The position numbers and the translations under genes are program-made. Below, piece after piece: positions 42,783 through 51,272 of a DNA stretch of 64,000 nt (position 1 is the stretch's first letter; each line of letters begins with the position of its first letter). The notes below the pieces were generated by a model. It was not told where the DNA came from. It did not search any database and worked only from the letters and a program-made list of their open reading frames with translations. Origin of the DNA: Devosia sp. Lineage in GTDB: Bacteria; Pseudomonadota; Alphaproteobacteria; Rhizobiales; Devosiaceae. Location: NCBI RefSeq assembly GCF_017744655.1, contig NZ_JAGIAW010000009.1:62001-126000 (forward strand). The letters are read 5' to 3'.

Positions 42783-43600
42783 GCGCAATGATTGCTATCG
42801 ACAGCATCAATGTTTCCGTGGGCGGCCGCAAAATCCTGCACGACGTTTCGATGGAAGCGCCGGCGGGGAAACTGACGGCGATCATCGGGCCGAATGGCTC
42901 AGGAAAGTCGACGCTGCTGAAGGCGCTGTGCCGGGACTATGCTTATTCGGGCACGATCTTTCTCGATGGGCGCGATATCGCGACGATGAGCCCGGTGGAG
43001 ATTGCGGGGCTTCGCGCCGTGCTGCCGCAATCGAGCAATCTGCCTTTCCCTTTCACCGTGCGCGAAGTCGTCGCCATGGGGCTGACGGCCGGACGTCCGG
43101 GTGTGCATCCGCGCGCCTTGCAGCATCTGCCGGAAGAGGCATTGGCGCGGGTCGATCTCAGTGGCTTTGGCGCGCGCTTTTATGGTGAGCTTTCGGGCGG
43201 TGAGCAGCAGCGTGTGCAACTCGCCCGCGTGCTGTGCCAGGTCTGGGAGCCGGTCATCGATGGCGTACCCCGTTATCTCTTTCTCGACGAGCCGGTTTCG
43301 AGCCTCGATATCAAGCACCAGTTGATGATCATGGATGTGGCGAAGAGCTTTGCGCGCAGCGGTGGCGGCGTCATCGCCGTGCTGCACGATCTCAATCTGA
43401 CGGCGCTCTATGCCGATGCGATCACCGCCCTGCGTGAGGGGCAGGTGGTAGCGAGCGGGCGCCCGGAGGCAGTGCTTACGGACGCTGTGCTGGAAGCGGT
43501 GTTCGATGTGCCGCTGAAAGTGGGCGCTGCGCCAAAACCCGGCACGCCATTCGTGCTGCCGCACTCAGTACAACTGACAAAGGCCCGGCAGGTCGCCTGA
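42779..43600 (+). CDS. hmuV: Haem ABC transporter ATP-binding protein HmuV
   Basis: Cytoplasmic ATPase of 273 residues: Walker A GPNGSGKST near 39, signature [15 protein letters not shown] near 140, Walker B YLFLDEPVSSLD and switch AVLHDLN. GTG 42779 overlaps the hmuU stop; ATG 42788 would remove three residues. It is the last gene of the haem operon. An 8-bp perfect stem CCGCCCCT-ATTGC-AGGGGCGG at 43601-43621 directly follows the stop and also covers the stop of the convergent HtrA-like gene. It has no T-run. Confidence 0.92.
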   Translation: MSAMIAIDSINVSVGGRKILHDVSMEAPAGKLTAIIGPNGSGKSTLLKALCRDYAYSGTIFLDGRDIATMSPVEIAGLRAVLPQSSNLPFPFTVREVVAMGLTAGRPGVHPRALQHLPEEALARVDLSGFGARFYGELSGGEQQRVQLARVLCQVWEPVIDGVPRYLFLDEPVSSLDIKHQLMIMDVAKSFARSGGGVIAVLHDLNLTALYADAITALREGQVVASGRPEAVLTDAVLEAVFDVPLKVGAAPKPGTPFVLPHSVQLTKARQVA

Positions 43601-43606
43601 CCGCCC

Positions 43607-44509
43607 CTATTGCAGGGGCGGCTTGCTCAGAAAGTCGTTGCGGTCGGCGCTCTTGACCCGGAGCCAGGTTTCGCGGCCGGAGCGGACGATGCGCAGGGCG
43701 AATTCCGAGCCGGCGGGCGATTTGGCCCAGAGCTTACGGTAGAAATCACCAAGGCCTTCCACTTCTTCGCCATCGAGTTCGGAGATGACGTCGCCGCTCT
43801 TGAGGCCGGCCTGCTCGGCCGGACCACCGTCGGAAACATTCATCACCACGACGCCATTGTTGCGCTCGGCGGAGAACACGCCGAGCCATGGGCGGGCTTC
43901 GCGGCGGGCCTGGCCGCGGGTGACGAGATCATCGAGAATGGGTTTCAAGAGATCAATCGGGACGATCATGTTGATGTCGGTGGTATCGCCGGCCTGCAGC
44001 ATTTGCAGGCGCAGGGAACCGATGCCGATGAGATTGTCGTTTTCATCGAGCAGGGCCGCGCCACCCCAGGAAGGGTGATAGGGCGCTGTGAAGAGCGCTT
44101 CTTCGAGCATATATTCCCAGTAGCCGGCGAATTCCTGCTTGGCGACGATCTCGTTGATGACCTCGTCGCCCTCGCCATCGATGATGCGGCCGGTGGCGCG
44201 CACCTTTGCCGCCGTGGAGCTGCCGAGGCGCAGGGCGGGCAGATCGAGATCGCCCATGGCCTGGACGAGACCAAAGCCGGTTTCCTGATCATAGGCGACG
44301 ACATGGGCGGGCAGGACGCGTTCGTCATGGGTCGTGAGCCAGACCTCCTCGGCTTCGGTGATGAGATAGCCGATGGTGACGATCAGGCCTTCGTCATTGA
44401 TTACCGCGCCGCTGCCTTCGCGCAGCGTTCCCAGAGTATTGGCGGTGAAGGCGGTTTCCGGCACGTGGGCCCTGAGGGCAACGATGGAATGGCGCGCATT
44501 GGTGGACAT
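43607..44509 (-). CDS. HtrA/DegP-like S1C protein with PDZ domain, catalytic triad lost
   Basis: Protein of 300 residues: a trypsin-like domain (about 15-185) and a C-terminal PDZ domain (VVVMNVSDGGPAEQAGLKSG, about 215-295). In active HtrA the motifs are TNNHV, a TDLAL-type Asp and GNSGG. Here the equivalent positions read TIGYL (His to Tyr), TGFGL (Asp to Gly) and PSWGG (Ser to Trp), so all three catalytic residues appear lost. It has no signal peptide. ATG 44509 is preceded by GGGGA; earlier ATGs at 44536 and 44596 exist. It is most likely a non-proteolytic PDZ scaffold or chaperone. Confidence 0.8.
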   Translation of the reverse strand: MSTNARHSIVALRAHVPETAFTANTLGTLREGSGAVINDEGLIVTIGYLITEAEEVWLTTHDERVLPAHVVAYDQETGFGLVQAMGDLDLPALRLGSSTAAKVRATGRIIDGEGDEVINEIVAKQEFAGYWEYMLEEALFTAPYHPSWGGAALLDENDNLIGIGSLRLQMLQAGDTTDINMIVPIDLLKPILDDLVTRGQARREARPWLGVFSAERNNGVVVMNVSDGGPAEQAGLKSGDVISELDGEEVEGLGDFYRKLWAKSPAGSEFALRIVRSGRETWLRVKSADRNDFLSKPPLQ

Positions 44510-44683
44510 GGTGCATCCCCTGTTTGGCTTTTCCATTAGATATGGCGCATCACGGCAGAAGCAAGGTCTTCGCATTGCCGTGACAAGGCCATTCAAAATT
44601 GAATGACTATCGCCGGATTTTGGCGAATTCTATTCGCAGGTGACGAAGCCTATCTTTCTGCCAACACGGAAAGGATTTTTGCC

Positions 44684-45088
44684 ATGAACGGTATCGCTTC
44701 GACGAGGGAACGCGCTTCTCCACTCAATGCCATCGTGCTGCAGCGGCTCGAGGGTCTCGCAGCGTTGGGATTTGGCATTATTGCCTATGCCCTGCTGGGG
44801 CAATCGTGGCTGGTTTTTGCCGTGCTGTTCCTGGCGCCGGATCTCTTCATGTTTGGCTACCTGCGCTCAGCGCGGGTTGGCGCGATGACCTATAATCTCG
44901 CACACACCTATGTGGCGCCAGCGCTGCTGGCTTTGCTCGGATTCGTCGTCGGGCCGCTGGCGTTCGGGCTCGCGGCGATCTGGGTGGCCCATATCGGGCT
45001 CGACCGGATGCTGGGCTATGGGCTGAAGCTCAATGGCGGGTTCGAGCAGACCCATCTGGGGCTGATTGGGAAGGCGCGGAAGAAGTAA
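44684..45088 (+). CDS. DUF4260-family membrane protein
   Basis: Small integral membrane protein of 134 residues with about four hydrophobic segments. The opening LQRLEGLAALGFGIIAYALLG and the phrases FLAPDLFMFGYL and YNLAHTYVAPALLAL match DUF4260 proteins as I know them. ATG 44684 has GGAAAGG at about eight bases; an in-frame upstream start at 44603 is less well supported. Function unknown. Confidence 0.8.
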   Translation: MNGIASTRERASPLNAIVLQRLEGLAALGFGIIAYALLGQSWLVFAVLFLAPDLFMFGYLRSARVGAMTYNLAHTYVAPALLALLGFVVGPLAFGLAAIWVAHIGLDRMLGYGLKLNGGFEQTHLGLIGKARKK

Positions 45089-45099
45089 TCTCGCTCGGT

Positions 45100-45167
45100 G
45101 TCACTCCCGCGAAAGCGGGAACCCCTGTTTGGTAACGGAGGCCCCCGCTTTCGCGTGGGTGGGAGAG
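45100..45167. repeat. Intergenic inverted repeat, family A (diverged)
   Basis: GTCACTCCCGCGAAAGCGGG and CCCCGCTTTCGCGTGGGTGG. The second arm has drifted compared with the copies at 16857 and 61587. Confidence 0.7.
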
Positions 45168-45183
45168 TTTTTGGTGACCTGCC

Positions 45184-45783
45184 CTACTTCACCACGCGAT
45201 AATCCATATGCGTCACGTAGCGCGTGGCGCGGGCGCCGATGGGTTCGAGCGTGGCCGTCATGCCGTCCCAGAGGCTTTCGCCCTGGCCGGCGATCATCGG
45301 TACGATTTTCAAGTGCAGCGTGTCGACGACGCCGGCATTGAGATAGTGACGCAGAGTGCTGACGCCGCCGGCAATGGAGACGTTGCGGTCGCCGGCGACT
45401 TCCCGGGCCCGGCTCAGGGCGACGTCATAGCCTTCGGTGACGAAGTGGAAGACATTGCCGCCTTCCATTTCGAGGGGTTCGTGCTGGTGATGCGTCAGGA
45501 CGAAGACCGGGGCGTGATAGGGCGGGTTGTCACCCCACCAGCCGGTCCATTCCGGCTCCCAGACCGTGTCGCCGGGCGCCGCGAACATGTTGCGACCCAT
45601 GATGTAGGCGCCGTAATCGGTGATGGCGGCAACTTCGGCCTTGTTGGTCTCGCCGTCCTTGAACATCCAGCGGGCCAGCTGCTGCGGGTCGATGGTGCCG
45701 AAGGGCTTTTCGCGCGACTGGTTAAGGCCGGTGCCAAAGCCATCCAGCGTCAGCATCATATGGGCAGATACGGTCTGGGGCAT
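45184..45783 (-). CDS. RibD C-terminal-domain (DHFR-like) reductase
   Basis: Protein of 199 residues of the dihydrofolate-reductase/RibD-C fold. It opens with VSAHMMLTLDGFGTG, has YIMGRNMFA near 80, VFVLTHHQHEP near 105, SIAGGVSTLRHYLNAGVVDT near 145 (NADPH-binding GG and product strand) and LHLKIVPMIAGQG. ATG 45783 is preceded by AGAAG. The substrate is unknown; these paralogues are common in soil bacteria and are not involved in riboflavin synthesis as far as known. Confidence 0.82.
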   Translation of the reverse strand: MPQTVSAHMMLTLDGFGTGLNQSREKPFGTIDPQQLARWMFKDGETNKAEVAAITDYGAYIMGRNMFAAPGDTVWEPEWTGWWGDNPPYHAPVFVLTHHQHEPLEMEGGNVFHFVTEGYDVALSRAREVAGDRNVSIAGGVSTLRHYLNAGVVDTLHLKIVPMIAGQGESLWDGMTATLEPIGARATRYVTHMDYRVVK

Positions 45784-45866
45784 TTTTCGGACTTCTGTAT
45801 TGTTAAGTTGTAACTTTAGTATTGGCGCGTGGGGGGAGTTTGTCAATGGGGGTACCGAGACTTACG

Positions 45867-46037
45867 ACACCCCCTCCCGGCCTCCTCGCCTCAAATTGCT
45901 CCACTGGAGCAATTTGCCCTTCGGGACGGGTCGGAGCCCATCAAGGGGGAGGTGAAGGGACGGTGGTTTTGGCAAGATACTGCTACACACTCGATCCGCA
46001 CCTCCCCCTTGATGGGGGAGGATGGAAGGGGGTGACT
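45867..46037. repeat. Intergenic inverted repeat, family D (long form)
   Basis: The longest copy in the window: CCCCCTCCCGGCCTCCTCG, then CAAATTGCTCCA-CTGGAGCAATTTG, CCATCAAGGGGGAGGTGAAG, and the inverted arm CACCTCCCCCTTGATGGGGG with GGATGGAAGGGGGTGA. It links the core blocks seen separately at 14577 and 35602. Confidence 0.8.
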
Positions 46038-46054
46038 GCGCGAGGGTCGGAGGG

Positions 46055-46780
46055 TCAGGCCCGCGGCTTAGGCGTCAGGCCGTGCAGGAACAGCTGTTCC
46101 AGATAGCGCGCAGCATCTTCGAACCGCCCTTCCCCGCCGCGGCCCTTGCCGAGCACGGCACGGACCTGGACGTCGAAGTCGGCATAGTGCTGGGTGGTGG
46201 CCCAGATGGAAAAGATCAGGTGATAGGGGTCGGTGCGGGCGAGCTTGCCCTGATCCATCCAGGCGAGAAGAACCTGCGCCTTTTCGTCGACCAGCGCCTT
46301 CAGGTCCACCTCGATCATGTCGATGATGTGGGGGGCGCCGCGCAGCATTTCGTTGGCGAAGAGACGGCTCTGGCGCGGGAAATCGCGAGCCATTTCGAGC
46401 TTGCGGCGGATATAGGAGCGGATTTCGACGAAGGGATCGCCATCGGCGCGCATTTCTTCGAGGGGAGCCAGCCAGGTGACCAGCAGCTCGGACATCAGGC
46501 GGCGGTGAATCTCTTCCTTCTTCGGGAAATAATAGAGGAGGTTCGGCTTGCTCATGCCCGCGACCTCGGCGATCTGGTCGATGGTCGAGCCGCGGAAACC
46601 GTGGGCGGAGAACACTTCCAGCGCCGCTTCGAGGATGATGTCCTGCTTTTCGCGTTGGATGCGCGTCAGCGGGCGAGGCTTGGCAGGCGACGACGCGGCA
46701 GCAGCCTTAGCATCCGCCTTATGCTGGCGCTTTGCTTGGGCCTGGGAAGGCTCGGCTACTTTAAGCTTTTTGGGCGCCAT
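46055..46780 (-). CDS. rutR: TetR-family regulator, RutR-like (pyrimidine catabolism)
   Basis: Regulator of 241 residues. A basic, low-complexity N-terminal tail of about 40 residues precedes the TetR helix-turn-helix (STIDQIAEVAGMSKPNLLYYF, about 75-95). The C-terminal domain (WLAPLEEMRADGDPF, IRRKLEMARDFPRQSRLFANEM and HLIFSIWATTQHYADF) closely follows RutR. It is divergent from the reductive pyrimidine-degradation genes, with a RutR-like operator between. The effector is presumably uracil, thymine or a dihydro product. ATG 46780 was chosen; the frame extends to 46846 but would overlap the operator. The long basic tail is unusual for RutR. Confidence 0.82.
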   Translation of the reverse strand: MAPKKLKVAEPSQAQAKRQHKADAKAAAASSPAKPRPLTRIQREKQDIILEAALEVFSAHGFRGSTIDQIAEVAGMSKPNLLYYFPKKEEIHRRLMSELLVTWLAPLEEMRADGDPFVEIRSYIRRKLEMARDFPRQSRLFANEMLRGAPHIIDMIEVDLKALVDEKAQVLLAWMDQGKLARTDPYHLIFSIWATTQHYADFDVQVRAVLGKGRGGEGRFEDAARYLEQLFLHGLTPKPRA

Positions 46781-46815
46781 TTTCGCCTTGCGGGAATGAA
46801 CAGGAGTGCTAACAT

Positions 46816-46831
46816 TTTTCCAACTGGTCAA
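46816..46831. promoter_or_regulatory. RutR-like operator
   Basis: TTTTCCA-AC-TGGTCAA. The right arm matches the known RutR consensus TTGACCA-N2-TGGTCAA exactly and the left arm at five of seven bases. It lies in the gap between the rutR-like gene and the aminotransferase gene. Confidence 0.6.
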
Positions 46832-46872
46832 AAATCTTGGTTCCACCGGTGCGTGTCAAGCGCCAATCAGAG

Positions 46873-48237
46873 ATGAAACGACCAGAGATGAAAAATGGGA
46901 GCGCCGTAGCCGTGTCCACCTCTAATGTCGTGCCGAACGATCTCAACGCGTTCTGGATGCCGTTCACGGCGAACCGGCAATTCAAGAAGACGCCGCGCAT
47001 GTTCGTGGCCGCTAGGGATATGCACTACACGACTTCGGATGGCCGCCAGGTGCTCGACGGCACGGCCGGTCTCTGGTGCTGCAATGCCGGCCATGCACGC
47101 CCGAAAATCGTGGAAGCGATCGCAAAGCAGGCGGCTGAGCTGGACTATGCGCCGGCCTTCCAGATGGGCCATCCCAAGGCGTTCGAACTCGCCAATCGTC
47201 TCGTCGACATTACGCCCGCTGGGCTCGACCATGTGCTCTTCACCAATTCCGGTTCGGAATCGGTCGAAACGGCGCTAAAGCTGGCGCTGGCCTATCACAA
47301 GATCAAGGGCGAGGGCTCGCGCACCCGCCTGATCGGCCGCGAGCGCGCCTATCACGGCGTCAATTTTGGCGGCATCTCGGTGGGCGGCATCGTCACCAAC
47401 CGCAAGATGTTCGGCACGCTGCTGGCCGGCGTCGACCATATGCCGCACACGCATAACCTTGCGAAGAACGCCTTCTCCAAGGGCCCGCCGGAATATGGCA
47501 CGGAGCTGGCGGATGAACTGGAACGCATCGTCACGCTGCATGATGCCTCCACGATCGCCGCTGTGATCGTCGAACCGGTGGCCGGTTCGACCGGCGTGCT
47601 GATTCCGCCACCGGGCTATCTGAAGCGCCTGCGCGAAATCACCAAGAAGCACGGCATTCTGCTCATATTCGACGAGGTGATTACGGGCTATGGCCGCCTC
47701 GGGACGCCGTTTGGTGCGGACTATTTCGATGTCGTGCCCGACATCATGGTCACCGCCAAGGGTCTGACCAATGGCGTCATTCCCATGGGCGCGGTGATGG
47801 TTTCGGCCGATATCCACGACGCCTTCATGAATGGGCCGGAACACGTCATCGAGTTCTTCCACGGCTATACCTATTCGGGCAATCCGATCGCTTCGGCGGC
47901 GGGTCTGGCAACGCTCGAAACCTATAAGGAAGAGGGCCTGCTCACCCGCGGCGCGGAAATGGCGCCGAAATTCCAGGAGGCGCTGCATTCGCTGAAGGGC
48001 CTGCCGCATGTCATCGACATCCGCAATATCGGGCTTGTCGGCGCCATCGAACTGGAGCCGATTGCTGGGCAGCCGACCAAGCGCGCCTTCTCCGCTTTCC
48101 TCAAGGCGTTCGAGCAGGGCCTCCTTATCCGCACCACCGGCGATATCATTGCGCTCTCGCCGCCGCTGATCATTTCGGAAAGCCAGATCGACGAAATCGT
48201 GACCAAACTCGCAGGCATCCTCAAAACGCTTGAGTGA
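46873..48237 (+). CDS. Omega-amino acid (beta-alanine) : pyruvate aminotransferase
   Basis: PLP class-III aminotransferase of about 454 residues, expected to convert beta-alanine or 3-aminoisobutyrate to malonate or methylmalonate semialdehyde. Landmarks are NDLNAFWMPFTANRQFK at the N terminus, NSGSESVETALKLA (cofactor phosphate), LIFDEVITGYGRLG (PLP Asp) and VTAKGLTNGVIPMGAV (PLP Lys). The start is uncertain: ATG 46873, ATG 46888 and GTG 46912 are all possible. It is directly followed by mmsA, the enzyme that would use its product. Confidence 0.88.
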   Translation: MKRPEMKNGSAVAVSTSNVVPNDLNAFWMPFTANRQFKKTPRMFVAARDMHYTTSDGRQVLDGTAGLWCCNAGHARPKIVEAIAKQAAELDYAPAFQMGHPKAFELANRLVDITPAGLDHVLFTNSGSESVETALKLALAYHKIKGEGSRTRLIGRERAYHGVNFGGISVGGIVTNRKMFGTLLAGVDHMPHTHNLAKNAFSKGPPEYGTELADELERIVTLHDASTIAAVIVEPVAGSTGVLIPPPGYLKRLREITKKHGILLIFDEVITGYGRLGTPFGADYFDVVPDIMVTAKGLTNGVIPMGAVMVSADIHDAFMNGPEHVIEFFHGYTYSGNPIASAAGLATLETYKEEGLLTRGAEMAPKFQEALHSLKGLPHVIDIRNIGLVGAIELEPIAGQPTKRAFSAFLKAFEQGLLIRTTGDIIALSPPLIISESQIDEIVTKLAGILKTLE

Positions 48238-48241
48238 AATA

Positions 48242-48281
48242 GAACAAATATTCTACATACAGAAATATAGAATTTTTGTTC
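48242..48281. promoter_or_regulatory. 40-bp inverted repeat before mmsA
   Basis: GAACAAATATTCTA, a 12-base spacer, then TAGAATTTTTGTTC. Thirteen of 14 positions pair. It is unusually AT-rich for this genome. It ends five bases before the AAGGAGGAG ribosome site of mmsA. It could be an operator or a hairpin that gates translation. Confidence 0.6.
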
Positions 48282-48300
48282 CCAAGGAGGAGCGGCCAAA

Positions 48301-49797
48301 ATGCAGATCATCGAGAATGCGGTAGGCGGAAAGCGCTATGTGTCATCGTCGACGCGGCGCGTGCCTGTTTTCAATCCGGCAACCGGCGAGCAATCGGCGG
48401 AGCTGCCGCTGTCGACGCTCGATGAGCTGAACGCGGCCGTGGCCGGCGCAGTGAAGGCGCAGGTCGCCTGGGGCGCCACCCCGCCGATGAAGCGGGCGCG
48501 CGTTATGTTCAAGTTCAAGGCGCTGCTCGATCAATATGCCGACGATCTCGCCCGCGAGATTTCAAAAGAGCACGGCAAGGTGCATGACGATGCGCTGGGC
48601 GAAGTGGCCCGCGGCATTGATTGCGTCGATTTTGCCTGCGGTATTCCGCACCTTCTTAAAGGCGAATTCTCGCGCAATGTCGGGCCGTCGATCGATAGCT
48701 ATTCAGATCGGCAGCCGCTGGGCGTCGTGGCCGGCATTACGCCGTTCAACTTCCCGGCCATGGTGCCGATGTGGATGTATCCGGCGGCCATCGCCTGCGG
48801 CAACGCCTTCATCCTGAAGCCGTCCGAACGCGATCCCTCTGCCCCGATGCTGGCCTGGAACCTCTTCATGGAAGCAGGTCTCCCCGAAGGCATTTTGCAG
48901 GTCGTTCATGGCGACAAGGAAATGGTCGACGGGCTGCTCGACCATCCCGACGTGAAGGCTGTCAGCTTCGTCGGCTCGACGCCGATTGCCGAATATGTCT
49001 ATCAACGCGGTACCAAGGCCGGTAAGCGCGTGCAGGCTCTTGGCGGCGCCAAGAACCACATGATCATCATGCCCGATGCCGATCTCGACCAGGCGGCCGA
49101 TGCGCTGATGGGCGCCGGCTATGGTTCGGCCGGCGAGCGCTGCATGGCGATTTCGGTGGCCGTGCCGGTGGGCAAGGCGACGGCGGATGCGCTGGTCGCG
49201 AAGCTCAAGCCGCGCGTCGAAAGCCTGAAAATCGGGCCGGCGACGGACAAGGACGCCGAAATGGGTCCGGTGGTCACGAAAATGCACCGCGACAAGATAC
49301 TCGGATACATCGACTCCGGTGTGGAACAGGGCGCGGAACTGGTGGTCGATGGCCGCGGCTTCAAGCTGCAGGGCTATGAGAACGGCTACTATGTCGGCGG
49401 CACGCTGTTCGACAATGTCGAGCCGGACATGAAGATCTACAAGGAAGAGATCTTTGGGCCCGTGCTCTCCGTCGTCCGCCGCGACAGTTTCAAGGACGCC
49501 GTCGACCTGATACACGGGCATGAATATGCCAATGGCACGGCGATCTTCACTAGGGATGGCGACGCCGCGCGCGAGTTTGCCGACAAGATCGAAGTGGGCA
49601 TGGTGGGCATCAATGTGCCGATCCCGGTGCCCGTGGCCTATCACTCCTTCGGCGGCTGGAAGCGCTCGCTGTTTGGCGATCACTCCATCTACGGGCCCGA
49701 GGGCATCCACTTCTATACGCGGCTGAAAACCGTAACGACCCGCTGGCCTGCCGGCATCAAGGGCGGTGCGGAATTTACCTTCCCGAGCCTCAAGTAG
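48301..49797 (+). CDS. mmsA: CoA-acylating (methyl)malonate-semialdehyde dehydrogenase
   Basis: Converts malonate or methylmalonate semialdehyde to acetyl-CoA or propionyl-CoA with NAD. The 498 residues match MmsA/IolA. Catalytic Cys lies in GSAGERCMAIS near 283, GSTPIAEYVYQRG is the Rossmann region near 228, KEEIFGPVLS near 383, and GGWKRSLFGD and FYTRLKTVTTRW are the typical MMSDH end. A strong AAGGAGGAG site precedes ATG 48301. Here it finishes pyrimidine breakdown; valine breakdown is the other classical role. Confidence 0.93.
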   Translation: MQIIENAVGGKRYVSSSTRRVPVFNPATGEQSAELPLSTLDELNAAVAGAVKAQVAWGATPPMKRARVMFKFKALLDQYADDLAREISKEHGKVHDDALGEVARGIDCVDFACGIPHLLKGEFSRNVGPSIDSYSDRQPLGVVAGITPFNFPAMVPMWMYPAAIACGNAFILKPSERDPSAPMLAWNLFMEAGLPEGILQVVHGDKEMVDGLLDHPDVKAVSFVGSTPIAEYVYQRGTKAGKRVQALGGAKNHMIIMPDADLDQAADALMGAGYGSAGERCMAISVAVPVGKATADALVAKLKPRVESLKIGPATDKDAEMGPVVTKMHRDKILGYIDSGVEQGAELVVDGRGFKLQGYENGYYVGGTLFDNVEPDMKIYKEEIFGPVLSVVRRDSFKDAVDLIHGHEYANGTAIFTRDGDAAREFADKIEVGMVGINVPIPVPVAYHSFGGWKRSLFGDHSIYGPEGIHFYTRLKTVTTRWPAGIKGGAEFTFPSLK

Positions 49798-49805
49798 CAC
49801 TATCG

Positions 49806-49834
49806 GCCCCGCCCTCGCATTGCGATGGCGGGGC
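49806..49834 (+). terminator. Strong hairpin after mmsA
   Basis: GCCCCGCC paired with GGCGGGGC, and TCGCA with TGCGA inside, closing on a tiny loop, followed by TGTTTC. It probably reduces but does not abolish readthrough into the next gene. Confidence 0.55.
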
Positions 49835-49870
49835 TGTTTCTATGACCAACCAGAATTAAGAGCTGAGAAC

Positions 49871-51121
49871 ATGACCTCTCCCGGTGAAAACCTTCGTATC
49901 AATGGCGATCGGCTCTGGGAGAGCCTGATGGACATGGCCAAGATCGGCCCGGGCATTGCCGGCGGCAATAACCGCCAGACGCTGACCGACAGCGACAAGG
50001 AAGGGCGTGAGCTTTTCCAGCGCTGGTGCGAGGACGCAGGCCTCACCATGGGCGTCGACAAGATGGGCACCATGTTCATGACGCGCGCCGGGACTGATCC
50101 CGATGCCCTGCCAGTCTATATCGGCAGCCATCTCGATACGCAGCCGACCGGCGGCAAGTATGACGGTGTGCTCGGCGTGCTTGCAGGGCTCGAAGTCGTG
50201 CGCTCGATGAATGATCTCGGAATAAGAACCAAGCACCCGATCGTCGTGACCAACTGGACCAATGAGGAAGGCGCGCGCTTTGCGCCGGCCATGGTGGCCT
50301 CGGGGGTTTTCGCGGGGGTGCATAGCCTCGACTACGCCTATGGCCGCAAGGACATGGACGGAAAGCTCTTTGGCGACGAGTTGAAGCGCATCGGCTGGGT
50401 CGGTGACGAGGAAGTGGGCGCGCGAAAAATGCATGCCTATTTCGAGTATCACATCGAACAGGGTCCGATCCTCGAGGCCGAGGAAAAGCAGATCGGCGTC
50501 GTCACCCATTGCCAGGGGCTTTGGTGGCTGGAGTTCACGCTGACCGGGCGGGAGGCGCATACCGGCTCGACGCCTATGACCATGCGCGTCAATGCAGGGC
50601 TCGCCATGGCGCGGATTTTTGAGGCTGTGCAGGCAATCGCGATGAGCGAACAGCCGGGTGCTGTGGCGGGTACGGGCCAGGTGAAGTTCTCGCCCAATTC
50701 GCGAAATGTGCTGCCGGGCACGGTGGTGTTCACGGTGGACCTGCGCACGCCGAGCCAGGAAAAACTCGATCGCATGCGTGCGACGATCGAAGCCAAGGCG
50801 GCCGAGATTTGTTCGGAGCTGGGTGTCGGGTGTTCGGTCGAGGCTGTGGGGCACTTTGATCCCGTCACCTTTGATCCGACGCTGGTCAGCCGCGTGCGCT
50901 CGGCGGCGGAAAAGCTTGGCTATTCGCATATGAACATCATTTCCGGCGCCGGGCATGATGCGTGCTGGGCGGCGAAGGTGGCGCCGTCGACGATGGTCAT
51001 GTGCCCCTGCGTTGGCGGGCTCTCGCACAACGAGGCGGAAGAGATTTCCATGGAATGGGCGGCCGCCGGCTGCGACGTGCTGTTCCATGCCGTGGTGGAA
51101 ACGGCGGAGATTGTGGAGTGA
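49871..51121 (+). CDS. Zn-dependent hydrolase, beta-ureidopropionase / N-carbamoyl-beta-alanine amidohydrolase
   Basis: Splits N-carbamoyl-beta-alanine into beta-alanine, CO2 and ammonia. It has 416 residues of the M20 allantoate/hydantoinase group: metal ligands in YIGSHLDTQPTGGKYDGVLGV near 80-100, TNEEGARFAP near 127, HIEQGPILE near 195, REAHTGSTPM in the lid/dimer domain, and HDACWAAK plus PCVGGLSHNEAE at the C terminus. Allantoate amidohydrolase is the close alternative, but the gene lies between mmsA and dihydropyrimidinase. ATG 49871 was preferred over the open frame from 49766. Confidence 0.9.
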   Translation: MTSPGENLRINGDRLWESLMDMAKIGPGIAGGNNRQTLTDSDKEGRELFQRWCEDAGLTMGVDKMGTMFMTRAGTDPDALPVYIGSHLDTQPTGGKYDGVLGVLAGLEVVRSMNDLGIRTKHPIVVTNWTNEEGARFAPAMVASGVFAGVHSLDYAYGRKDMDGKLFGDELKRIGWVGDEEVGARKMHAYFEYHIEQGPILEAEEKQIGVVTHCQGLWWLEFTLTGREAHTGSTPMTMRVNAGLAMARIFEAVQAIAMSEQPGAVAGTGQVKFSPNSRNVLPGTVVFTVDLRTPSQEKLDRMRATIEAKAAEICSELGVGCSVEAVGHFDPVTFDPTLVSRVRSAAEKLGYSHMNIISGAGHDACWAAKVAPSTMVMCPCVGGLSHNEAEEISMEWAAAGCDVLFHAVVETAEIVE

Positions 51122-51144
51122 GGCTTGTGCGCCACGATAGCTTC

Positions 51145-51272
51145 CCCTCACCGACTTGGCTGCGCCAAGCCACCTCTCCCCAATGGGGAGAGGAAAGGGT
51201 GCGCGGGCGCCGTTGTTCTTCTCCCCATCGGGGAGAAGGTGCCCCGGCAGGGGCGGATGAGGGGGCGCCCTG
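51145..51272. repeat. Intergenic repeat, family E
   Basis: CCTCTCCCCAATGGGGAGAGG and CTTCTCCCCATCGGGGAGAAG palindromes (each nearly perfect), followed by TGCCCCGGCAGGGGCGGATG. It lies directly upstream of the DUF559 gene. Confidence 0.75.

Noticed and set aside
48242..48281. Inverted repeat as insertion-sequence ends
   Set aside because: Only 12 bases lie between the arms and there is no transposase or target duplication.
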